From the NCBI GenBank assembly GCA_029718625.1, contig CM056395.1:24166899-24230898 (forward strand): 64,000 nucleotides of DNA, written 5' to 3'. This stretch comes from Synaphobranchus kaupii. Lineage: Eukaryota; Chordata; Actinopteri; Anguilliformes; Synaphobranchidae. Positions 1-11,936 of the stretch are shown piece after piece; position 1 is the first letter of the stretch, and each line of letters starts with the position of its first letter. The translations under genes and the position numbers were made by a program. The notes below the pieces were generated by a model. It made no database searches and was not told the origin of the DNA. It saw only the letters and a list, made by a program, of their open reading frames with translations.

Positions 1-2278
1 GGCAGTGTATTTATTTGTGGTAAGAGACAAATGAACACGACAAGTTATGTCTTTTCACACAGCTTTGCATTATCAAAGTTTGCCAGAGTCAAGACACTCC
101 CCAGACAGCCTATTGCGTCACATATAATTTTACACCTATAGATTTGGCAAGAGGAGCCAGTCTTTTAACACATATCTGCTGAGTGTTGAGTGGTTTGGCA
201 AATAAAACAGTGTGAAATGGGGTTTATGCAATTCTCAGCTATTTCAGGTAAGCTACATTCTGGGAGTATTTAATTCCAATAACAACCAAGAAGTCCAAAG
301 AGACATTCTTCCTCTTTGAAATGTCACTTGCCTGACATTTCACTTTTTTTGCAGTCTTACTCTGACAACTGTCTTTGACCTTTGTCCTATTGCAAAGATT
401 GAGAAATTAACTTCAATAAAGGAGAAGGTTGCTTAACATAGTTAAAATTGTGAAAGTTTGTGTGAAATAGCAGTGTCAAATGAACTGTATTAGAGTGGAA
501 ATTATTTCATATTAATGGAGCAGATTGGCAAACCTTTGGATTCACTTATCCAAAGCGCACTACAAGGATATTTAGGTAAAAGAGTAATACAGAAACAGAA
601 AGGCAAGAAAGTTGTAAAACTATGCATGATACTTGGTTATTGTTACATGTTTTGCAAATAATAATATCAAACAATAGCCATATTAAACAATATACACTTC
701 TGTTTTGTTTTTTTTTGCACTGGTTTGTTCCATGTTAGAAAACTAGAGACATAAACTGCCATTTTGTGGTTTAGTGATATTGCATGTGATGGACAGGGGA
801 TAGTAAAGTAATCATTTTCAAAGGTGTGCTTTTATTGTTTTAATAAAGCCTTTGCCTGTTGATTTACATATTTATTTGAAGTCTGTACACCAATGGGTGC
901 GATTATTGCCATCTCTTTGTGAATCACTTGATTTATCAGTACTTGGGAAATGTCAAAACCTGATCATTTGTTTCCCTCTGTCTTAGATTTACAATGCTCA
1001 GTCTCCAGCTCTGCATAATCAATAGCAGTTAAAGACAACTAGATCATATACAACATACAGTAGAGTATCTTTGGACAGATCCCCCTTCATCGAGGGCAAA
1101 AGTCATTCAGCCTAAACCTACATTTCACAGATCGGTCGGAGCCAGATCAAGTCTCTTAATAAAAATGTACAACAGGAACTGTACTGGACTTGGGAATCCA
1201 TCCTATAAACCTCTTTGCACTTCCCAGACTAAAGTCCGCTTTAGTTCATTGTGTATGATGAGAATTCACAAGTGACAAGGTTAGCACTGTTGGAATCTTG
1301 TAGAAATTTGAGTAAATCAAAACACATGCAAATGTTCTGGACTATTGTGACACCACTAAATATTCCATGGTCACCATGGTTATTGAGGCGCAAGCTTGGA
1401 GTCATTCCCCTGTTGGCTGTGGCTCCTCGTTGAAGGCACACGTGTTGATTGGACAGGAAGTAAAAGCATTGCAAAGGTCACACGTGCAATGAGAGAGCTC
1501 CTATTTGAGCACTCACAGAAGTGCATTTATCTCGAAGACGCCCTCCAGCATGTCATAGTGCAGTATAGCATAATAACACAGTGGCAGCATTGCATGCTAG
1601 CGCACAGATGTGACAAGCCATCTGTTTGTTCTGAAAGGGGTTGAAAGGAGATATTTATAGAAATGCCTCTGGATAACCATTGTACCTGTAACAGCAAATA
1701 CCTATTATAGGCTATATAATGCATAAAGCCCATATCATTTCAAGGGTTGGCGTGCTCTATCTAATGGCCGCTTCTTTGAAGCAGTGCTCTGCTATTATTG
1801 GCTGTTTTAAACATCAAACAGCAGGACCTCGACACACTGTGTTTTGTGCGGGTCTAGACTTGTCAAACACACGTGTGTGTGTGTGTCTGTGTGTGTGTGG
1901 ATCTAATTTAGTAAGAAGCATCTGTAACTGACATCCCTGCTCTTCCAAAAGACAAAAAAAAAAGAAACAGACATAGAAAAGCGGAAGGAGATGCGCAGAG
2001 CGCGCATTTCTCTCGCCGCTAGATCCACGGCGACCGGGCGGCGTGTCTAACAAAGCCGAGCGAGGAATAAGGCCACAGTGGCCGAGCGACTGCGCCATGC
2101 CGCTGACCGTGCTCAAACTGTTTCATTTGAAGGTGGCACGGTGACGCCCATCACAAGGCACAGCCCACAGCCCTCTCATGGCCGACATGCTAAATCCCAC
2201 TTCTCTAAGCTCTGCAGAGTCATCCTATTATATAGGATGCATACACACACAATAGCACAGTATGCATATTTAAATATG
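1..2278. other. Unique AT-rich non-coding DNA, no gene seen
   Basis: No open frame here looks like a protein; the ORFs are short and overlap on both strands. A short stretch at about 540-565 resembles the 3' tail of fish L2-type elements (TTATCCAAAGCG), but it is too short to assign. The rest looks like ordinary intergenic or intronic DNA. Confidence 0.5.
1872..1899. repeat. Imperfect (GT)n microsatellite
   Basis: A short alternating GT run with one interruption, typical of fish genomes. Confidence 0.8.
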
Positions 2279-2294
2279 TATATATATATATATA
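2279..2294. repeat. (TA)n tract, landing site for Tc1-like elements
   Basis: Eight TA repeats directly precede the first Tc1-like terminus. The same kind of tract continues after the distal end of the second element (from 4614). Tc1/mariner transposases insert at TA, so this was probably one TA-rich tract before the insertions. Confidence 0.8.
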
Positions 2295-2857
2295 CAGACG
2301 GGTGATAAATTAAAGGATAAACCCCTACAGTGAGGGGGTCCGGTGGCTCTGTTATGCTGGGGCATTTTCTGGCATGGTTTGGGTCCACTTGTCGCCTTAG
2401 AGGGAAGGGTCACTGCATATCAATAGAAAGTTATTCTGTGATCACCTTTATCCTGTGATGAAACATTTCTACACTGATGGAAGTGGTTTTTTCCAGGATG
2501 ACAATGCCCCCATCCACAGGGCACGAGGGGTCACTGAATGGTTTGATGAGTATGAAAATTATATTAATCATATGCTATGGCCTTCACAGTCACCAGATCT
2601 CAACCCAATTGAGCACCTATGGGAGATTTTGGACCGACGTGTTAAACAGCGCTCTCCACCACCGTCATCACAACACCAAATGAGGGAATATCTTTTGAAA
2701 GAATGATGTTCCATCCCTCCAGTAGAGTTCCAGAGACTAAAATCTATGCTAGACTAGAGGTAGAATCTATGCCAAGGCTGTTCTGGCGGCTTGTGGTGGC
2801 CCAACACCTGACTAAGACACTTTATGTTGGTTTTTACTTTAATTTGTCGCCCGTCTG
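2295..2857 (+). mobile_element. Tc1-like transposon, family 2, internally deleted copy
   Basis: The ends are inverted: the left begins CAGACGGGTGATAAATTAAA and the right, read on the other strand, begins CAGACGGGCGACAAATTAAA. TA lies on both sides. The interior encodes only the C-terminal part of a Tc1-like transposase, from the region following the motif SVMLWG onward. The N-terminal DNA-binding domains and the first catalytic Asp are missing, so the 563-bp copy cannot move itself. It ends six bases (TATATA) before an unrelated Tc1-like family begins. A second copy of this family lies at 18535-19111 in the opposite orientation. Confidence 0.9.
2440..2706 (+). pseudogene. Tc1-like transposase C-terminal fragment (family 2)
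   Basis: This frame reads [11 protein letters not shown], then [12 protein letters not shown], then [18 protein letters not shown]. These are the second catalytic Asp and the Glu block of DDE transposases of the Tc1 group, which cut and paste DNA at TA sites. The frame ends at a TGA where the family would have Trp in EEWCSIPP. The upstream half with the DNA-binding region and first Asp is deleted. A one-base shift seems to lie near 2412, because the preceding GRVTA-type residues are in another frame. It is a dead fragment with no complete catalytic triad. Confidence 0.88.
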
Positions 2858-3131
2858 TATATACACTGCCCGGCCAAAAAAAAAGTCGCAGTTGCACCCG
2901 TCATGCATAGTGCCCACTGTACAAGCCTCTGGAGGTTGCTTCAATTGGTCAGGTCTAGGCTCAGCAACGTTATGCAGCAATAAAATGAAGTCAGCTGAGT
3001 ACCTGAATGTACTGAATGACCAGGCTATCCCATCAATGGGCATATTCCAGGATGACAATGCCAAGATTCATCGGGCTCAAATTGTGAAAGAGTGGTTCAG
3101 GGAGCATGAGGAATCATTTTCACACATGAAT

Positions 3132-4360
3132 CTGCAAGTGGATCCTGGACTTCCTGTCAGACAGACCCCTGGTGGTGAAGGTGGGCAACCACACCTCATC
3201 CTCCCTCACCCTCAACACGGGAGCCCCCCAGGGCTGTGTTCTGTCCCCACTGCTGTACTCCTTGTACACGCACGACTGTACAGCCACCTTTGACTCCAAC
3301 ACCATCGTCAAGTTTGCCGACGACACAGCAGTGATAGGCCTGATCACTAACAACGATGAGAGGGCCTACCTGGAGGAGATGAGGCTCCTGACCCAGTGGT
3401 GTCAGGAAAACAACCTCCATCTGAACATCAGCAAGACAAAGGAGATGCTGGTGGACTTCGGGAGGAAGCAAGTGAGGAACTACACCCCCCTAACCATCAA
3501 CGGGACCCTCGTAGAGAGAGTGGACAGCTTCAAGTACCTTGGCGTCCAGATCACCAAGGACCTAACATGGTCATTACACATAGACACCATGGTGTGGAAA
3601 GCACGCCAAAGACTGTACCACCTCAGACAACTGAGGAAATTCAGAGCGTCCCACCAGATTCGGCGGAGCTTCTACTCGTGCACAATCGAGAGCATCCTGA
3701 CTGGGAACATCACCACCTGGTATGGGAACAGCAGCTCTCAGGATCGCAAGGCCCTACAGAGAATGGTACGATCAGCTGAACGTACCCTGGGGAGACCACT
3801 CCCCAACCTCGAGGACATCTACACCCGAAGATGCAAGACCAAGGCCAACAGGATCCTGAGAGACCCCAGCCACCCAGGATATGGACTGTTCTCTCTGCTA
3901 CGGTCAGGAAGGAGATACCGCACTCACATGGCGAGCACAGAGAGGCTCAGGAAGAGCTTCTTCCCGCAAGCCATCCGGCACCTGAATGACTACATCTAGA
4001 ACATCTGGTGCACATAGAACTCTATAGAACTCCGAATACAACCATGAACAATGTCATTACCCCCCCCCCCCTTCCCCCCTCTGGGATTATTTATTACTTA
4101 TTATTTATTAGCCATTACATGTACAAATACACCCATGCCTTTTTATGCCCTTTAATGTGTAATATGTAAATTGTAATTTAAATTTGTAAATTTTGTAACT
4201 TTTAATAACTCTGTAAATTTAGATTTTAAATTGTAAGTTTGTATAGTGTGGTACATTTTTTTTGAGTATCTGTATTGGGCATAATCTTGGAAACGGCAGT
4301 AACATTTCACTATAACTGTACACGTACGTTATATGTGACAAATAAAGAAATCTTGAATCT
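3132..4360 (+). mobile_element. Rex1-like (CR1/Babar group) LINE, 5'-truncated, nested insertion
   Basis: The insertion splits the Tc1-like element between ...CATGAAT and CGGCCACC. Comparison with the empty sites at about 10140 and 59880 fixes both ends. A TGAAT repeat flanks it (3127-3131 and 4361-4365). It contains the end of a reverse transcriptase, a 3' UTR with a C run (4060-4071), and a tail AATAAAGAAATCTTGAATCT whose last unit repeats the target bases. The endonuclease and most of the reverse transcriptase are lost by 5' truncation, the usual outcome of target-primed reverse transcription. I assign it to Rex1 from the protein sequence by memory of the family. Confidence 0.88.
3133..3999 (+). 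pseudogene. Rex1-like reverse transcriptase, C-terminal 288 codons
   Basis: The open frame begins at the truncation point with [15 protein letters not shown] and runs without a stop to TAG at 3997. Visible blocks are [20 protein letters not shown] (the PQG motif), [10 protein letters not shown] (the catalytic FADD box), NISKTKEM, a long C-terminal part with [12 protein letters not shown] and WYGN, and the end [11 protein letters not shown]. These are typical of fish Rex1 proteins, which copy LINE RNA into DNA at a nicked target. There is no natural start because the 5' part is missing. The clean frame suggests the insertion is younger than its decayed host element. Confidence 0.88.
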
Positions 4361-4613
4361 TGAATCGGCCACCAGAGTCCTGACCTTAACCCCATTGAAA
4401 GTCTTTGGGATGTGCTGGAGAACACTTCACAGAGTGGTTTGACTCTCCCGTCGTCAATACAAGATCTCGGCCAAAAATTAATGCAAGTCTGGATGGAAAT
4501 AAATGTTGTGACGTTGCATAAGGTTGTCGAAACAATGCCACGACGAATGCGCGCCATAATCAAAGCTAAAACAAAATATTACAGTGTGCAACTTTTTTTT
4601 TGGCCGGGCAGTG

Positions 4614-4652
4614 TATATATATATATTATATATATACATACGTATATATATT
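4614..4652. repeat. (TA)n-rich tract
   Basis: Interrupted TA repeats follow directly after the right end of the family 1 element and mirror the TA tract to the left of the whole nest. Confidence 0.8.
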
Positions 4653-7600
4653 TGTATTAAAGGAACTGGAGCCAACAAGAATGGATGATATTTCTTAGAA
4701 ATGGGCCCCGTTTTTAAACCCCTTTCAACGATTGTGACGTGTTAATTTTTCGTTTCTTAGAAATGTACCATTTGCATTAATAACCCTTGTTAGTCTGTGT
4801 TTTTCACTTAAGAAAGTAGTAAAATCCCAGTATTCACTGCAGTGCCCCAGAAGCCTGTAGCCTTTTTCTTTTGCATTTCCATTAATTTCAGCAACTGTTC
4901 ATGCACAAAAACAAAATTCAACAATCAAAAGAAATCAAAGGACAAACACACCGTGGCTAGATTAAATCTCTGCTCACAGGGACGATGTGAGAGTTTTGCA
5001 CAAGCATGCATATGTTGGTTTACTGTGCATTTAAGCTTGCACTTTGGTGATGCATGGCGATTGCAGAAGCTTGATACTACTATGCAGCACAGAACAGAAT
5101 ATAAACACACACTATTCACCAAATGTTCCTTACTCAATTTTCTTTTGCAAGCCCATCATCATTTCTCCAAATGATATGTCAGAGGCGTCTCTGAAATGTA
5201 TCGATCAATCGATTCGTGGTTCTGCCCACCTCACCTGTAGAGGTTTTCTTCATGAGCTCAATGAAAGTAATCTTATTATTTATGCTTTAAGGTAACCTAT
5301 TTCCCCTTATATATGGAGTCAAGTGATGCTATAGCATGCCACTACTGTCAATGACCCCATTCAGTCAAAGTTATTTGGAAACTTCCTCTGTGACCCCGTC
5401 AAAAATGATAGATGATCGGAGGAAGTTCCAGGGGTCAAATACAATGGGGGATCCCCTTGTGAAATTACTCACAATCCCACCGGAAGTGTTATTTATCAAG
5501 CTGCCATGCTATTGGCAGCGGAGGAGATATTCAACAACTGGAAAGAGGGCAGCATGATCATTAATGACAGTCTATTTCTAAACATTCTGCACTGCCCGAC
5601 ATACGTATTTGGGTAAATGAAAGTCAGTCTTTCTGGTCAAAAAAGGCAATGAGCCAGCACCCAATGACCCAAACATTTTGTGTGCAAATGAGCTGAATGT
5701 TTTCATTTTTAAAAATAATTTCATGAATTTAATATGATTTAGGGTGTGTATGTAATGTGTATAAGCTTTTTTTTTGTTTATTTATTTTTTTTTTTTACAT
5801 TTACAGATTTTTGTTCATGGGCCAGCTTTAGGGTAATATTAAAGAGGTAGGCCAGTGGGAAATGAGCATTTTTACACCTATGAAACACCTGGCATTCTGT
5901 CTCCGCTGGAGCTGCAGCATGAATTGGTTTTCTGGTCAGCAGGAAGCTTGCGTAGGAGAAAAGGAACATGTGGAGAAAATGTACTTGAGCTGGAAACTTC
6001 CTCTGTACTTGCCCTTTCCCTCCCTCTGAATGGACCAACTGAAGGCGGCACCTAGGGGGTGTCATTCACTGTGAGGTAGGCTATAATGAAGAGAAAAAAG
6101 GCTCGCGAACACTTGTTAGAATAGAATAATATGTTTGCCACTTGAAGGCCTTGCTTCCTGTTTGTTATGACGGCGCAGACGTCCTCTTTAAGTGACTGGG
6201 GGAAGGGAGTGGGGTTCAGCTTTGGGCCGACTGTTTTGAGCTAGCTTTGGGAGCACGGTTCTCAGTTGTCACGGTAATGTTTCATGCATTGCTACGCAAT
6301 ATATCAGTTTGTGGCTTTTGAGAGGAGTGAAGCCGGCCATATGGATGAACTCACCGCATAATGGGACCTGCAGAGCGGGGATTAAACATCTGGATAAAAC
6401 TAGGACCAGTGCAGCTATGTTGCTAGGTGACAGACATAAAGACAGACAGACGTATGGAGTGTACGTGTCGTTCCGCCTTTCATATCCAATTAGGAACAAT
6501 GTCAAATTATGGCTTTTTGATGGAGTTCTCATTTAAGTAGAAATTTGTGAAAGAATGTACAAAATGCAAAAGAGAGTCTGTCTTCTGTTATGTAGCATTT
6601 ATTGTAGTAACTCACAAGAGAAATGATCATAATTGCGATATTTATTTCGGATGAGCCTTCTTTGTGCAGAATGTGTGGAATTATATTTCACGAGAAGTTC
6701 CTTCTATAGAAACCTTTGTGCAAGCGACTGATAGGCCGAATTCTAAATTGAAAGACGAAATGTTCTGAAAGGAATTTCATTTGACAGGAGCTAAACTGCT
6801 CTATTGCGTTTTTTCAAAAGACAAAATGGACTCGACAGGGGCTGTGACCTTGGGGCTGAGCGGGCGTGTGCTTCAGTTTAAAACGGCAATAAAATCTTCG
6901 CCTTTTCAGCCCTGCTGTAAACACTGAAGAGACAGCAGGTCTGTGCTCACATATTGTGCTCTACCCTCTGCATTGTTTCAATCCACGGAGACTAAGAACT
7001 AAGAGTGTTTCGCACATTTTTTAAAATTATTTCTTTTACGTTATTATTATTATTATTATTACATCATTTCTTTTTTTTTCTCAAAATGTGGAGGAGAGGA
7101 CAGAGAAATGCATTTGGAACCACAAGGTTGCAGGTTTGAGCCTGGTGTGGGACAAAGTAGATGTGTGCATGGGCAAGGTACGTACCTGTGCCAATATACC
7201 CAGCTGTCGAAATAGATGGTATGCAAGCTTCTTACATTGCTGAAGGTGATGGAATCCACTCAGCAAATCTGAAGGGGAAATTAATTATTTAAAATAAAAT
7301 GCAGCTAGTTTATTTTTGGAAGTATATACTGTATTTCCCTATATATCTACTGCAGGTTTAATTTATTTATTATTTAATGTAAGATGTGAGAAATACGGTG
7401 AGAATGTGTCAGAAAGTAAAGTAAAGCAGAGCTGAAACTCTTTAACACATTTTTGCTGCCTTGTTGTCTAGTTCGGCTTGCGGTGGATTGTTGCTGCTAA
7501 CGCCGAAAGGTCTTTTAAAAGCTGATAACCGTATGCGGAGATGAATGCGGAGGCAAAATGAATAGGATCATCGGGGTGAGAGGCTCCCTCTCTCCATTAG

Positions 7601-7873
7601 CGGAGATGCTACGTCTCTGAACATTGGCTGGACAAGCGATGACTGGAGTTCCCGCTCGATTTAACTTTTAATAGGGAAAAAAAGTCTGCTCCAAGGAAAA
7701 GCCTCCAGCCTTTCACGTGCTCACCGAGAATTACATAAGAAAGTGCTGATGGCGGCAGCACTTAAGATATCCATCAACAGCAGGGACATGGCTTCCCTCA
7801 AGCCAGAGTTTGCAAGTGTTGCGCTAAGTATTACGTAAGGATAATCTTAAATTGGGGCTCACCATCACCCCCA
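4653..7873. other. Unique AT-rich DNA, no gene seen
   Basis: The longest open frames are about 110 codons, overlap on both strands and show no protein-like pattern. T-rich runs occur near 5768-5798. No repeat family is recognised apart from the short TTA array at 7041-7061. Confidence 0.45.
7041..7061. repeat. (TTA)n microsatellite
   Basis: Seven uninterrupted TTA triplets. Confidence 0.85.
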
Positions 7874-8042
7874 GGGGCTTGCATCACGAAGCAGGAGAAC
7901 CGAGTTAGCTGGATAACTGCACTGAGTAAAACCCGGAACCCTCTCAAATCTGGATCATGGACTGAAGTAAAAAGAGATGTTCTGGGTTTTTTCTCAGTGC
8001 AGTTACCCAGCTAGCTCAATATTCTTTGTGATACAGGCCCCC
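7874..8042. mobile_element. Foldback MITE, about 169 bp
   Basis: The left arm GGGGCTTGCATCACGAAG, continuing through GAGTTAGCTGGATAACTGCACTGAG, is repeated in inverted form on the right (GGGGCCTGTATCACAAAG on the other strand). The arms are about 65 bp and nearly meet, so the element folds into one hairpin. It encodes nothing. This is the structure of a miniature inverted-repeat transposable element. I recognise the end as a common fish repeat but cannot name its superfamily, and the target duplication is unclear. Confidence 0.75.
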
Positions 8043-8085
8043 TGCTGCACTTTCTGCATTCTAGATGTCTATTCAAAAGCCACAC

Positions 8086-8373
8086 TGTGCCAGGTAACCC
8101 AAGTAACCCTATGCCAGGTAACCCAGGTAACCCTGTCCCAGGTAACCCAGGTACCCATGTGTCAGTAACCTAGGTAACCCTGTGCCAGTTGACCCAGGTT
8201 ACCATGTGCCAGTAACCCAGGCAACCTTGTGCCAGGTAACCCAGGTAACCATGTGTCAATAACCCAGGCAACCCTGTGCCAGGTAACCCAGGTAACCCTG
8301 TGCCAGGTAACCCAGGAAACCATGTGTCAGTAACCCAGGTAACCCTGTGCCAGGTAACCCAGGTAACACTGTA
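8086..8373. repeat. Minisatellite, about 24-bp unit, about 12 copies
   Basis: Units of the type CTGTGCCAGGTAACCCAGGT are tandemly repeated with substitutions and small indels. Two sub-types alternate (CTGTGCCAGGTAACC and ATGTGTCAGTAACC). Most units carry two GGTAACC motifs. No coding role is seen. Confidence 0.9.
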
Positions 8374-9883
8374 TTAGGCGTGGACAGAAGACTTGGGAGA
8401 CGCGAGGATCAGGCACATTATCCGGCTCCCATCAGCACAATAAATGACCTGTTCCGCTGGACAGAGCAGATTACTAAGAAAGACGAATGTGACACCGCGC
8501 TAGCAGCAGGTGGCTAATGACCGATGGGCATTAACCCTTCACGGGAAGTCTGTGTTAGCTTGTGCGCTGCACTTCTGCCGTGCCAACGATGCTCAGAAAC
8601 AGTTCAGCTCAGTTCACACGGGAATTGAACATATTTTATTACTTCTACGTCAGGATGGCAGAACAATAAATAAATGAAAATAAATACTGTAAATAAACAG
8701 ACAAACTGTAATGGTTGCGTGGTGGAGCTGGCAACTGCTTTTAAACTGCGAGAAAGGCCATTTCCATTGCTAAAAGCTGATTGGCATTGACACATGTATT
8801 GCAGATTCATATTTAGATGTCTACATCCGCATTTGTTGTGTTGTGATGTTAATCAATCGTCTCTGTCAATGGTCTACACAAAATAAATACAACATCACAC
8901 TTAAATTCCTATTGTCTGAAATAAAGTAACTACCTAAACTATTCCAGTGCTTTGCGATTCCTTACAAGAATCATTCTACACAAATTTATCATGATGAGTA
9001 TTATAGTATATAGTATATAATACTATTACTACTATTAATTACTACTAGTACTACTACTACTAATACTAATAATAGTAATGATAGAGTGTTATTAGTGTGT
9101 TAAGGACAGTGTGTTAAGGACAAACTAAATTGGTATTTCAGGGTGTTTTTCATTCCCAATTACCCAATTACTGACAAACATTGTGAATCTGGGTTTTACC
9201 CAAATTAAGCCCCTGCCAAAGAAAAAATCCAATTAAATTTTTGTGCCTGATTAAGGGCCTAGTGACCTGTGTTTATGCAAAGTCACACTTTCTTCACTGT
9301 AATTGTTCTAAAAAATAAATAAATTTGTGGTTAATTCATCGCACTTAGAATAAAACCACAACTCACTGGAAATTATATGGTGTTCCTGTTTCAGCGTGTG
9401 TTGTGACAGAGTCTAATATTAACTTTGGATGAGCAAAGATTAATGGGTGCAGTTTAATCATCCCTGAGGGAGGTAACCATGGTACCCAAGGCAGCCAAGG
9501 AGCCCTAAGACCACGGCTAAATGAGAACCAACTAGGAGCATGGGCCTGTTGCTATGAGAGCCATCAGGGCAATGACTATGGGTGGTATTCAATCCTTTAT
9601 GATGGCTTTTATCTGCTATTCAAACACAAAGAAAATGCAGTCACTCTCGTAAAAGGTACAAACCCAGTTCCTTTAGTTGTTGTGTTGTTTGGGGGGCAGA
9701 GGAGCAAACCCAAAACAAAATCAGTTTATTTTGTTAGTTTTGCACTTTATTTTATCTACTGTATGTGTTTATTTAGCAGGGACCATGCCCAACTCATAGG
9801 CTATACCAGAATTAACCATAAAGGTAAAAAACATTTATCTGCAGTTTGAAACATCACATAAAAACAACAAATAATAATACATA
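8374..9883. other. Unique DNA, no gene seen
   Basis: AT-rich DNA holding a TA/ACT-rich simple-sequence patch at 9005-9080. No other repeat or coding signal is seen. Confidence 0.45.
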
Positions 9884-10417
9884 CACTGCCTGGCCAAAAA
9901 AAAAAGTCGCACACGCTAATATTTCGTTGGACCGCCTATAGCCTTGATTACAGCGCGCATTCGTCGTGGCATTGTTTCAACAACCTTATGCAACGTCACA
10001 ACATTTATTTCCGTCCAGAGTTGCATTCATTTTTGGCCGAGATCTTGTATTGACGACGGGAGAGTCGAACCACTCCGTAAAGCCTTCTCCAGCACATCCC
10101 AAAGACTTTCAATGGGGTTAAGGTCAGGACTCTGGTGGCCAATTCATGTGTGAAAATGATTCCTCATGATCCCTGAACCACTCTTTCACAATTTGAGCCT
10201 GATGAATCTTGGCATTGTCTTCCTGGAATATGCCCATTGATGGGATAACCTGGTCATTCAGTACATTCAGGTACTGAGCTGACTTCATTTTATTGCTGCA
10301 TAATGTTGCTGAGCCTAGACCTGACCAATTAAAGCAACCCCAGATCTTAACACTACCTCCAGAGTGGGCACTATGTATGACGGGTGCAACGGCGACTTTT
10401 TTTTTGGCCAGGCAGTG
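9884..10417 (-). mobile_element. Tc1-like transposon, family 1, uninterrupted copy
   Basis: Both termini carry CACTGCCTGGCCAAAAAAAA in inverted form with TA on either side. Read on the minus strand, the body encodes [17 protein letters not shown], a DDN block and [15 protein letters not shown], with the same frameshift as its sister copies. It lacks the N-terminal half of the transposase. It provides one empty site that defines the LINE insertion at 3132-4360. The encoded fragment is non-functional. Confidence 0.9.
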
Positions 10418-11327
10418 TATTATAAATACATGAGTAACAAATTAATTTCATGGTGGCGCAAAATCATGTATTATTTTAAACAACAGACAGACATATTTGA
10501 TGTTATAATGGAAAGCTGATCAATGTTTGGTTTGAATCGTAGAGATAAAAAAGCAGTGTATGGCAGTAGGATTGAATAGAGAGGTTTTGAGTAGAGGGGT
10601 TTTGCATGTGGTATGTACAGGTTTTTCCTAATAATCTATGAACCATTGACAGGTCACTTCTAAAACACCAACAGATGTATTCATGAATGTATTATTTAAG
10701 GATACAAAACACAAGTTTATGCTTATATTTATTTATGATTAATTGTCAGAGCTCTCTGTACTTATTTGAAAGTCGGAACTATCCACCTTTTACAAATATT
10801 TATACATTTCCTGTTAGTGGTGTGAACACTGCACATAAGCCATTAGCAGACTGGTCTACAGTGCCTGCTATAAATTGCACACTATCGCTGCTTGAGAATT
10901 GTTGACGAATGACCTGTAGATCATTGTTAAACATGCTGTGATGGCAGAAGTACATTACCGTCTCAGATGAACAGAATAATAACAGACTGTTTAGCGCTAA
11001 TATGGCCATCAGACATGAGCAGACATGGAGTATGTGGTGTTATTTCAGTGAAATCATCTGACAGAACGAATATGATGTGTTTTGGTGAGGCTTTGTTGCA
11101 CAGCATTTATATTTATATTTATATATATATATATATATATCTACAGCTCGGAGAATTATTCACAGTACAGTCTTCGTAGTTTGTGTCCAAGGGAATTTCC
11201 TGAGGCCAAGGTGATCATTTAGAGCAACCCAGCTGTGGATTCACTCTGTACAGATTGACCTTGAAAATGTCCTCTAGTTTTATTTTTTATTATGAAACTC
11301 TTATTATTGAAGCTGTTATAGAAATTA
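10418..11327. other. Unique AT-rich DNA with (TA)n at 11107-11140
   Basis: Nothing gene-like is seen. The simple-sequence tract is a run of about nine TA dinucleotides preceded by ATTT repeats. Confidence 0.45.
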
Positions 11328-11538
11328 AATTGAAGACCCTGGTGCAAAAAGTACTGAAGTCACAAAATGTCTATTTTGAGAAAATCAAACCCGAATTCTT
11401 GTGTACCAGAATACGATAATCTGTTGTTTCCATAGTGGAGAAAAGAGACTTAGGCACCTTTTCTGTTAACAATATTTATAGGGTGGACTTAGCTGAACAA
11501 ATACAACATGTTTCTATGCTCAACTTGAATTGTCTAAA
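11328..11538 (+). repeat. Unnamed interspersed repeat, copy 1
   Basis: About 210 bp starting near TTGAAGACCCTGGTGC and ending near TTGTCTAAA is repeated in the same orientation at 40477-40694, with roughly nine of ten bases identical and small indels. No terminal inverted repeats or coding frame are visible, so the class is unknown. Confidence 0.75.
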
Positions 11539-11591
11539 AATGTGACTTCAGTCTTCTTGGGGTTGATACTGCAGCCCTGTCGTTCCACATA

Positions 11592-11628
11592 TACAGATCC
11601 TTTCCAAAAAATTAGAATATCATGGAAA
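11592..11628. repeat. Short remnant of a fish DNA-transposon-like repeat
   Basis: The words CCAAAAAATTAGAATATCAT and GGAAAAG match a widespread fish repeat terminus that I recall. Only about 37 bp are recognisable, so the call is weak. Confidence 0.35.
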
Positions 11629-11936
11629 AGTAATCGAAACTACGAAAATACATCTTTGTCCAGATTCGCAACTCTTTTCCTATATTCTAAGTAGATGTTG
11701 TAAAAGCTGCTTTGCTATGTTAGTCATTATGCCCTCACCTGGATTACACAGACACAGGAACGACACAAGGGAGAAATAGGCGCCGCTTCTGACCCACAGT
11801 AACACCCAGAGGTGTACCTAGAATAGCTAATTGGTCACGACATCCAGCATTGTCACAGCACAACGGGTGCAGAATATTTATGCCATCGACATTCCTCCAA
11901 TAAGCATTTACACTTAGAGAGGAGAAAAAGAAACAC

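Larger units (their letters stand above)
2931..4590 (+). pseudogene. Tc1-like transposase fragment (family 1), interrupted
   Basis: The first part (2931-3131) encodes [11 protein letters not shown], then [15 protein letters not shown], up to the residues before WPP. The second part (from 4366) resumes with [18 protein letters not shown] and ends with a PRRMRAIIKA-type C-terminus. The second catalytic Asp and the Glu block are present; the N-terminal half is missing. Besides the LINE insertion, a frameshift sits between WPP and SPDL, so the frame would stop at once. The same shift is present in the two uninterrupted copies, so it is ancestral to the family. Confidence 0.85.
2864..4613 (+). mobile_element. 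Tc1-like transposon, family 1, split by a LINE insertion
   Basis: The termini are inverted: CACTGCCCGGCCAAAAAAAA on the left and the matching GGCCGGGCAGTG on the right, both flanked by TA. Removing the LINE at 3132-4360 leaves about 516 bp, close to the uninterrupted sister copies at 9884-10417 (534 bp) and 59622-60133 (512 bp). The interior encodes the C-terminal third of a Tc1-like transposase. The left end lies six bases from the end of a different Tc1-like family, so two elements used the same TA-rich tract. Confidence 0.92.

Noticed and set aside
2703..3293. 196-codon ORF across the Tc1-like and LINE junction
   Set aside because: An accidental fusion of one element's frame with the wrong frame of the nested LINE.
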